Origin: an uncultured Clostridium sp. | Lineage (GTDB): Bacteria; Bacillota; Clostridia; TANB77; CAG-508 | Direction of reading: 5' to 3' | NCBI GenBank assembly: GCA_946498265.1 | Contig: CAMMNR010000060.1 | Coordinates: forward strand, 1 to 9,548 | Length of the DNA: 9,548 bases | Part shown: positions 5,645-9,548 of the stretch, one piece after another | Layout of the letters: each line of letters begins with the position of its first letter | How positions within the stretch are numbered: position 1 is the first letter of the stretch | Notes under the pieces: generated by a model | What the model saw: the letters and a program-made list of their open reading frames with translations, nothing else | Databases searched by the model: none | What the model was told of the DNA's origin: nothing | Program-made: the position numbers and the translations under genes

Positions 5645-6643
5645 ATGTTTAAACCAAAGGCTATTTATTATGAAAAAGACATATTAAATTATGAACTAGG
5701 TAAACAATTAATGGAAAAATATAAAGAAATACCAAAAGTAGAAATTGAAAATCATAACAACATAGAAGAGATGAGAAAAAAAGAAAATAAAGATTTTCCA
5801 GATATGAAAAGAAATCTGATAATAGGAACTAGAAAAACACACAAGTTTGTAGAAAATCATAAAACATCTGATTATCTAGTCCCATATACATCATCAGGAT
5901 GTACAGCTTCTTGTATGTATTGTTATTTAGTTTGCAATTATAACAAATGTGCATATTTAAGATTATTTGTAAACAGAGAGCAAATGATGGATAAAATAAT
6001 AAAAACAGCCAATAAATCTGAAAAAGAATTGACATTTGAAATTGGTAGTAATAGTGATTTAATATTAGAAAATACGATTACAAATAATTTACCTTGGACA
6101 ATAGAGAATTTTAGAAATAGTGAAAAAGGTTTTTTAACATTTCCTACTAAATTTGATATGGTAGATGACATATTAAATATAAATCATGACGGAAGAGTTA
6201 CAATTAGAATGAGTGTTAACCCAGAAGAAATAATAAATAAAGTAGAATTTGGAACTTCAAGATTAAAAGGTAGGATTGAAGCAATAAACAAACTAAAAGA
6301 AGCGGGATATAAAATAGGAATATTAATAGCTCCAGTAATTTTAGTAGAAAATTGGAAAAAATTATACACAGAACTAATACAGCAATTAAATGAACAACTT
6401 TCTGAAAAAGTAAAAAAAGATACATTTTTTGAAATTATATTTATGACATATAGTTTTGTCCATACTAAAATTAATGAAGAAGCATTTCCAAATGCTATTA
6501 ATTTATATAACAAAGAAATAATGACAGGTAGAGGAAAAGGAAAATATATGTATAAAAATGATATAAGAAAAGATGGAGAAGAATTTTTAAGAGAACAAAT
6601 GAAAAAATATTTTCCAAATAATAAAATCGAATATATAGTTTAG
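5645..6643 (+). CDS. Spore photoproduct lyase family radical SAM protein
   Basis: Related to spore photoproduct lyase (SplB), which uses a [4Fe-4S]/SAM radical to split the UV thymine dimer of spore DNA. Of 332 residues, the radical SAM motif is Cys86-x3-Cys90-x2-Cys93 in SSGCTASCMYCYL, with the two tyrosines flanking the last cysteine (92 and 94) kept as in SplB. Downstream, YLRLFVN, the SIRM-like TIRMSVNPEEII, RIEAINKLKEAGYKIG and the C-terminal KGKYMYKNDIRKDGEEFLREQMKKYFP all follow the family. The odd point is that no cysteine occurs after residue 102. The FEIGSNSD segment (131-138) has Ser/Asn where SplB has the hydrogen-donating cysteine (about 141 in Bacillus). Two extra cysteines, 97 and 102, follow the cluster. 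It may repair by a different donor, act on another substrate, or be inactive. AAGGAG lies seven bases before the ATG. Nothing nearby suggests an operon partner. Confidence 0.85.
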   Translation: MFKPKAIYYEKDILNYELGKQLMEKYKEIPKVEIENHNNIEEMRKKENKDFPDMKRNLIIGTRKTHKFVENHKTSDYLVPYTSSGCTASCMYCYLVCNYNKCAYLRLFVNREQMMDKIIKTANKSEKELTFEIGSNSDLILENTITNNLPWTIENFRNSEKGFLTFPTKFDMVDDILNINHDGRVTIRMSVNPEEIINKVEFGTSRLKGRIEAINKLKEAGYKIGILIAPVILVENWKKLYTELIQQLNEQLSEKVKKDTFFEIIFMTYSFVHTKINEEAFPNAINLYNKEIMTGRGKGKYMYKNDIRKDGEEFLREQMKKYFPNNKIEYIV

Positions 6644-6697
6644 GAAATACTGATGAGAGTTCCTAATTTACTGAATAAAAAAATTTCGTCATAATAC

Positions 6698-6726
6698 TTG
6701 AAAATTTAATAAATATGTAGTAAAAT
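6698..6726 (+). promoter_or_regulatory. rpsO promoter
   Basis: TTGAAA (6698-6703) and TAAAAT (6721-6726) are 17 bases apart, a strong vegetative-type promoter. The start would be near 6733, inside the left arm of the hairpin at 6727-6752, giving a leader of about 92 bases before the rpsO ATG. Confidence 0.7.
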
Positions 6727-6754
6727 AAGGTATATTAAAAATAATATACCTTTT
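6727..6754 (+). terminator. Hairpin at the rpsO start site, probable terminator for upstream transcripts
   Basis: AAGGTATATT (6727-6736) pairs perfectly with AATATACCTT (6743-6752) over ten base pairs around a 6-base loop, and the run continues to T at 6753-6754. Messages coming from the lyase gene can form it. Messages starting at the rpsO promoter lack most of the left arm and cannot. The T tract is short, so termination may be partial. Confidence 0.45.
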
Positions 6755-6817
6755 ACTTAGCTAAGCTTATGCACCTAAACTTGGCTCAGTTAAAGGAAAA
6801 AAGAAATTTAGGAGGTG
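6749..6817 (+). promoter_or_regulatory. rpsO leader hairpin/pseudoknot, candidate S15 autoregulatory element
   Basis: Bases 6749-6765 pair with 6780-6796: fifteen pairs with two single mismatches (6754/6791 and 6758/6787). The upper stem AGCTAAG/CTTGGCT contains a G-U pair (6762-6783) next to a G-C pair (6761-6784), the kind of G-U/G-C step that S15 recognises in rRNA and in known leaders. The 14-base loop holds CACCT (6772-6776), complementary to AGGTG (6813-6817) of the rpsO Shine-Dalgarno; CCTAAA (6774-6779) can instead pair with TTTAGG (6807-6812). Loop-to-binding-site pairing would make a pseudoknot that hides the ribosome site, as in E. coli rpsO. The fold is read by eye; regulation is inferred. 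Confidence 0.55.
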
Positions 6818-6824
6818 TATTGAA

Positions 6825-7088
6825 ATGACAAAAGAAAGAAAACAAGAAATCATTAATACATATAAAAGAGATGAAAATGATACTGGTTCACCAGAAGTTC
6901 AAATAGCTCTTTTAACAGAAAGAATTAATGAATTAACAGAACATTTAAAAATCCATAAAAAAGACAATCATTCAAGAAGAGGTCTTTTAAAAATGGTAGG
7001 AAAAAGAAGAAACTTATTAAACTATGTTGCAAAAAAAGACATTGAAAGATATAGAACAATAGTTGAAAAATTAGGATTAAGAAAATAA
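6825..7088 (+). CDS. rpsO: 30S ribosomal protein S15
   Basis: A primary binding protein of the small-subunit platform that contacts 16S rRNA helices 20-22 and bridges to the 50S subunit. The product has 87 residues, slightly short of the usual 88-89 but complete. The family pattern is plain: TGSPEVQIALLTERINELTEHLKIHKKDNHSRRGLL (residues 20-55) with His/Asp/Ser of the HKKDNHSRRGL rRNA-binding loop, then KRRNLLNYV and the C-terminal YRTIVEKLGLRK. A strong AGGAGGTG binding site lies seven bases before the ATG and is itself complementary to the leader hairpin loop. The usual upstream partners (truB, ribF) are absent; pnp follows, as in most bacteria, but behind a terminator. Confidence 0.98.
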   Translation: MTKERKQEIINTYKRDENDTGSPEVQIALLTERINELTEHLKIHKKDNHSRRGLLKMVGKRRNLLNYVAKKDIERYRTIVEKLGLRK

Positions 7089-7158
7089 TTTTTATATTTT
7101 AAAAAATATATTCTAAGAATTGAATTTTAAATTTTAAAATGTAAAAAGAAATCAGTGT

Positions 7159-7194
7159 ACAGAAGCCCCATGTTTTATTAGCAGGGGCTTTTGT
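7159..7194 (+). terminator. Intrinsic terminator between rpsO and pnp
   Basis: An 11-bp stem (7159-7169 with 7184-7194) built on the GC-rich core AAGCCCC/GGGGCTT, with one G-T pair, encloses a 14-base loop. Its descending arm ends CTTTTGT, giving a short T run. It lies 70 bases after the rpsO stop and should separate most rpsO transcription from pnp, leaving room for partial readthrough. Confidence 0.8.
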
Positions 7195-7203
7195 AAAGAA
7201 ATA

Positions 7204-7301
7204 ATTAAATAAGTTTAATATAGGTAAAGTAGCTTGTATAATGTATTAGAAATTAAACATAATATATTATAGAGGTTACAATCTAATTAAACTTATTTAA
7301 T
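7204..7301. repeat. Perfect 16-bp inverted repeat in the pnp leader region
   Basis: ATTAAATAAGTTTAAT (7204-7219) and its exact reverse complement ATTAAACTTATTTAAT (7286-7301) are separated by 66 bases. Only one of the 16 pairs is G-C. The right arm ends 92 bases before the pnp start. A probable pnp -10 box lies between the arms. In readthrough RNA from rpsO the arms could form a long duplex of the sort RNase III cuts; in DNA they could be paired protein sites. The 305-base gap 7089-7393 otherwise holds only the terminator, the promoter and the short stem AAAATTGG (7305-7312)/CCAATTTT (7346-7353). Confidence 0.65.
7214..7242 (+). promoter_or_regulatory. pnp promoter candidate
   Basis: A perfect TATAAT (7237-7242) preceded by TTG, with a poor -35 (TTTAAT at 7214-7219 at 17 bases, or TTAATA one base on). 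A start near 7249 would give a leader of about 145 bases that carries only the right arm of the 16-bp inverted repeat. CATAAT at 7258-7263 with TTGTAT at 7235-7240 is a second possibility. Confidence 0.45.
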
Positions 7302-7377
7302 AAAAAAATTGGATGTTAGCGAAATTAAAGATTTCTACTAAAAAACCAATTTTAAAAATAGGTGCAAAATTAGATGT

Positions 7378-7384
7378 AAAGGAG
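7378..7384 (+). promoter_or_regulatory. Ribosome binding site that fixes the pnp start
   Basis: AAAGGAG lies nine bases before the ATG at 7394. The frame stays open to an ATG at 7313, but that codon has no binding site and would add 27 Lys-rich residues not expected ahead of the conserved PNPase opening, so 7394 is the start. Confidence 0.8.
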
Positions 7385-7393
7385 AATGAAAAT

Positions 7394-9493
7394 ATGTTAA
7401 AAACTTATGAAACAGAATTAGCAGGAAGAAAGCTTGTCTTAGAAACAGGCAAAATGGCAGGACTAGCAAATGGAAGTGTATTGGTCAGATATGGAGATAC
7501 ATGTGTATTAGTAAATGTAACAGCATCAAAAGAACCAAGAGAAGGAATTGATTTTTTTCCATTATCAGTAGATTTTGAAGAAAAATTATATTCAGTTGGA
7601 AAAATACCAGGAAGTTTTGTGAAAAGGGAAGGAAAACCAAGTGATAAAGCAATATTAACAGCAAGAGCGATAGATAGACCGTTAAGACCATTATTTCCAA
7701 AAGATTTCAGAAATGACGTAGTAGTTGTTGCGACAGTACTTTGTGTAGAACAAGACAACTCTCCAGAAGTAGCAGCAATGATAGGGGCAGCAGCAGCATT
7801 AGCAATATCTGATATACCATTTGGAGGACCTACAGCAGCTGTAAATGTTGGATTAATAGATGGAAAAATAATAATAAATCCAACAGAAGAACAAAGAGAA
7901 AAATCAGACTTAACATTAACAGTTGCAGCAACAGAGAAAAAAATAACAATGATAGAAGCAGGAGCAAATGAAATTTCAAATGATGTGATGTTAAAAGCAA
8001 TAAAAGAAGCACATAAAGAAATAAAGAAAATATGTAAATTTATAAAGAAAATACAAAAAGAAATAGGAAAACCAAAATTTGAATATAAATCATTTGAAGT
8101 TAATAAAGATATATATGAATTTATAGAAAATAATTTCAAAGAAGAAATGAAAGAAAAAGTTCAAGAAGCAGACAAAGAAACTAGGGACAAAAATATTGAT
8201 GAAATAACAGAAAAAATAAATAATGCATGTATAGAAAAATTTGGAGAAGAATTTATAGAAGAAAACAAGGCAGATGTAGGAGAAGCAATATATAAATTAG
8301 AGAAAAAATGTGTAAGAGAAATGATATTTGTAGAACATAAAAGAGTAGATGGAAGAAAACTTGATGAAATAAGACCACTATCATGTGAAGTAGGAATACT
8401 TCCAAGAACACATGGAAGTGCATTATTTACAAGAGGACAAACACAAGTATTATCAGTAGCAACATTAGGAATGATTAGTGAAGAACAAACATTAGACGGA
8501 ATAGACACACAAGAATCAAAAAGATATATGCATCATTATAATTTCCCAAGTTACAGTGTAGGAGAAGCAAGACCATCACGTGGTCCAGGAAGAAGAGAAA
8601 TAGGACATGGAGCATTAGCAGAAAAAGCAATAGTTCCAGTACTACCATCAAAAGAAGAATTCCCATACGCAATAAGAGTAGTATCAGAAGTATTATCATC
8701 AAATGGTTCAACATCACAAGCAAGTATATGTGGAAGCACACTATCATTAATGGATGCAGGTGTACCAATAAAAAGACCAGTAGCAGGGATTTCAACAGGA
8801 TTAGTAACAAATCCAGATGATGACAAAGACTATGTAATGTTAGTAGACATTCAGGGATTAGAAGACTTCTTTGGAGATATGGACTTTAAAGTTGGTGGAA
8901 CAGAAAAAGGAATAACAGCTATTCAAGTTGATATAAAATGTGATGGATTAACATATGATATTATAAAAGAAGCATTTGAAAAGACACAGATAGCAAGAAA
9001 ACATATTTTAGAAGATGTAATGAATCCAGTAATAAGCAAACCAAGAGAAGAAATATCAAAATATGCACCAAGAATAGTAAGTACAAAAATAAAAGTTGAA
9101 AAAATAAAAGATGTAATAGGACCTGGTGGAAAAATGATAAATAAAATCATAGACGAAACAGGTGTAAAAATAGATATAGAAGAAGATGGACAAGTATTAA
9201 TATATTCTTCAGACAATGAAAAAGCTAATCAAGCATTAGAAATGATAGAAGATATAGTAAGAGAAGTTGAAGTTGGTGGGATTTATTATGGTGAAGTAGT
9301 AAGAATAATGAATTTCGGAGCATTTATAGATCTAGGATGTGCTGGAAAAGAAGGATTACTACACATATCTAAAATATCAAAAGAAAGAATAAAAAATATA
9401 GAAGATGTACTTCATGTAGGAGACAAAGTTACAGTAAAAGTAACAGATATAGATGACCAAGGAAGAATAAACCTAACAATGAGAGATTTATAA
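7394..9493 (+). CDS. pnp: Polyribonucleotide nucleotidyltransferase (PNPase)
   Basis: A 3'-to-5' phosphorolytic exoribonuclease that releases nucleoside diphosphates and can add tails in reverse. It forms a trimeric ring and works in mRNA decay with the degradosome. From the ATG at 7394 it has 699 residues, the normal size. In order: the first RNase PH domain (FFPLSVDFEEKLYSVGKIPGSF, then AIDRPLRPLFP), an all-helical linker rich in Lys and Glu, the second RNase PH domain with YNFPSYSVGEARPSRGPGRR and the catalytic GDMD (Asp495, Asp497) in LEDFFGDMDFKVGGT, a KH domain with GPGGK at 576-580, and an S1 domain from about 627 (GGIYYGEVVRIMNFGAFIDLG) that reaches the C terminus without a tail. All domains are intact. 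A 55-bp repeat begins one base after the stop. Confidence 0.98.
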   Translation: MLKTYETELAGRKLVLETGKMAGLANGSVLVRYGDTCVLVNVTASKEPREGIDFFPLSVDFEEKLYSVGKIPGSFVKREGKPSDKAILTARAIDRPLRPLFPKDFRNDVVVVATVLCVEQDNSPEVAAMIGAAAALAISDIPFGGPTAAVNVGLIDGKIIINPTEEQREKSDLTLTVAATEKKITMIEAGANEISNDVMLKAIKEAHKEIKKICKFIKKIQKEIGKPKFEYKSFEVNKDIYEFIENNFKEEMKEKVQEADKETRDKNIDEITEKINNACIEKFGEEFIEENKADVGEAIYKLEKKCVREMIFVEHKRVDGRKLDEIRPLSCEVGILPRTHGSALFTRGQTQVLSVATLGMISEEQTLDGIDTQESKRYMHHYNFPSYSVGEARPSRGPGRREIGHGALAEKAIVPVLPSKEEFPYAIRVVSEVLSSNGSTSQASICGSTLSLMDAGVPIKRPVAGISTGLVTNPDDDKDYVMLVDIQGLEDFFGDMDFKVGGTEKGITAIQVDIKCDGLTYDIIKEAFEKTQIARKHILEDVMNPVISKPREEISKYAPRIVSTKIKVEKIKDVIGPGGKMINKIIDETGVKIDIEEDGQVLIYSSDNEKANQALEMIEDIVREVEVGGIYYGEVVRIMNFGAFIDLGCAGKEGLLHISKISKERIKNIEDVLHVGDKVTVKVTDIDDQGRINLTMRDL

Positions 9494-9494
9494 T

Positions 9495-9548
9495 AGGGGA
9501 CGTTCCTTCAATCCCTAAAATTCGGGATAAGGGGACGGACCTGTAGGG
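9495..9548 (+). repeat. 55-bp dispersed repeat, copy C (at the window edge)
   Basis: Begins one base after the pnp TAA in the same orientation and phase as copy B. It matches B except for the short stretch after the central CGGGA (TAAGGGG in place of AAATGGGG), where one base is lost. The unit ends CCTGTAGGG exactly at the last base of the window, so whether the repeat continues is not visible. Confidence 0.9.

Noticed and set aside
6640..6666. Seven-pair hairpin TTAGGAA/TTCCTAA over the lyase stop codon
   Set aside because: It has a 13-base loop and no T tract after it; the stem is too short and AT-rich to call a terminator.
6650..6690. Hammerhead-like CTGATGA (6650-6656) with GTC (6688-6690) downstream of the lyase gene
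   Set aside because: The second core box would have to be GAAA but reads GAAT, and the bases before CTGATGA do not pair with those after GTC, so stem I cannot form.
7313..7393. N-terminal extension of pnp from the ATG at 7313
   Set aside because: There is no ribosome binding site, the 27 residues are Lys-rich and unlike PNPase, and a proper AAAGGAG site precedes the ATG at 7394.
7405..8139. Long minus-strand open frame inside pnp, and other minus-strand frames through the window
   Set aside because: They are hydrophobic, Leu/Ser/Phe-rich shadows of A-rich coding strands, with no family resemblance and no upstream signals.

Overview
The window looks like a chromosomal stretch from a very AT-rich, low-GC Gram-positive bacterium of the Clostridia type. 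The grounds are A-rich coding strands, purine-rich AAAGGAG-type ribosome binding sites, TTG starts beside ATG, a spore photoproduct lyase family gene, and the bacterial rpsO-pnp pair. All eleven genes lie on the + strand. The standard genetic code fits (9 TAA, 2 TAG and no TGA stops). No tRNA, rRNA, CRISPR array, transposase or prophage gene is visible.

Region 1 (1-2670): a 55-bp repeat in minus orientation (58-112), with a hairpin and a degenerate partial copy at the extreme left, is followed by a promoter whose -35 lies inside the repeat. Then come two unrecognised membrane-associated proteins whose genes overlap by 71 bp in different frames, and a PflX-like radical SAM protein. A strong hairpin with a T tract (2623-2668) ends the unit. 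Region 2 (2620-3383): a HicA-HicB type II toxin-antitoxin pair with a palindromic candidate operator between the -35 and -10 elements of its promoter. Region 3 (3393-5523): thyX, a PHP-domain phosphoesterase and folA (dihydrofolate reductase), tightly packed as a folate/thymidylate operon. It ends one base before a second copy of the repeat (5525-5579). Region 4 (5583-6643): a spore photoproduct lyase-like radical SAM enzyme that keeps the CxxxCxxC motif but has no cysteine where the family's hydrogen-donor cysteine should be. Region 5 (6698-9548): rpsO and pnp, each with a structured leader. The rpsO leader can form a long hairpin whose loop is complementary to the rpsO Shine-Dalgarno, a good candidate for S15 autoregulation. 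The rpsO-pnp gap has an intrinsic terminator followed by a perfect 16-bp inverted repeat around a likely pnp promoter. A third repeat copy begins one base after the pnp stop and runs exactly to the window end.

Most of the window is housekeeping. The parts most worth a second look are the repeat family (two copies set exactly one base after a stop codon, another feeding a promoter), the rpsO and pnp leader structures, the lyase-like protein without its donor cysteine, and the overlapping pair of unknown membrane proteins. I see no convincing new multi-gene defence or mobile system. The ORF1-ORF2-pflX cluster is the only group without an assignable job.
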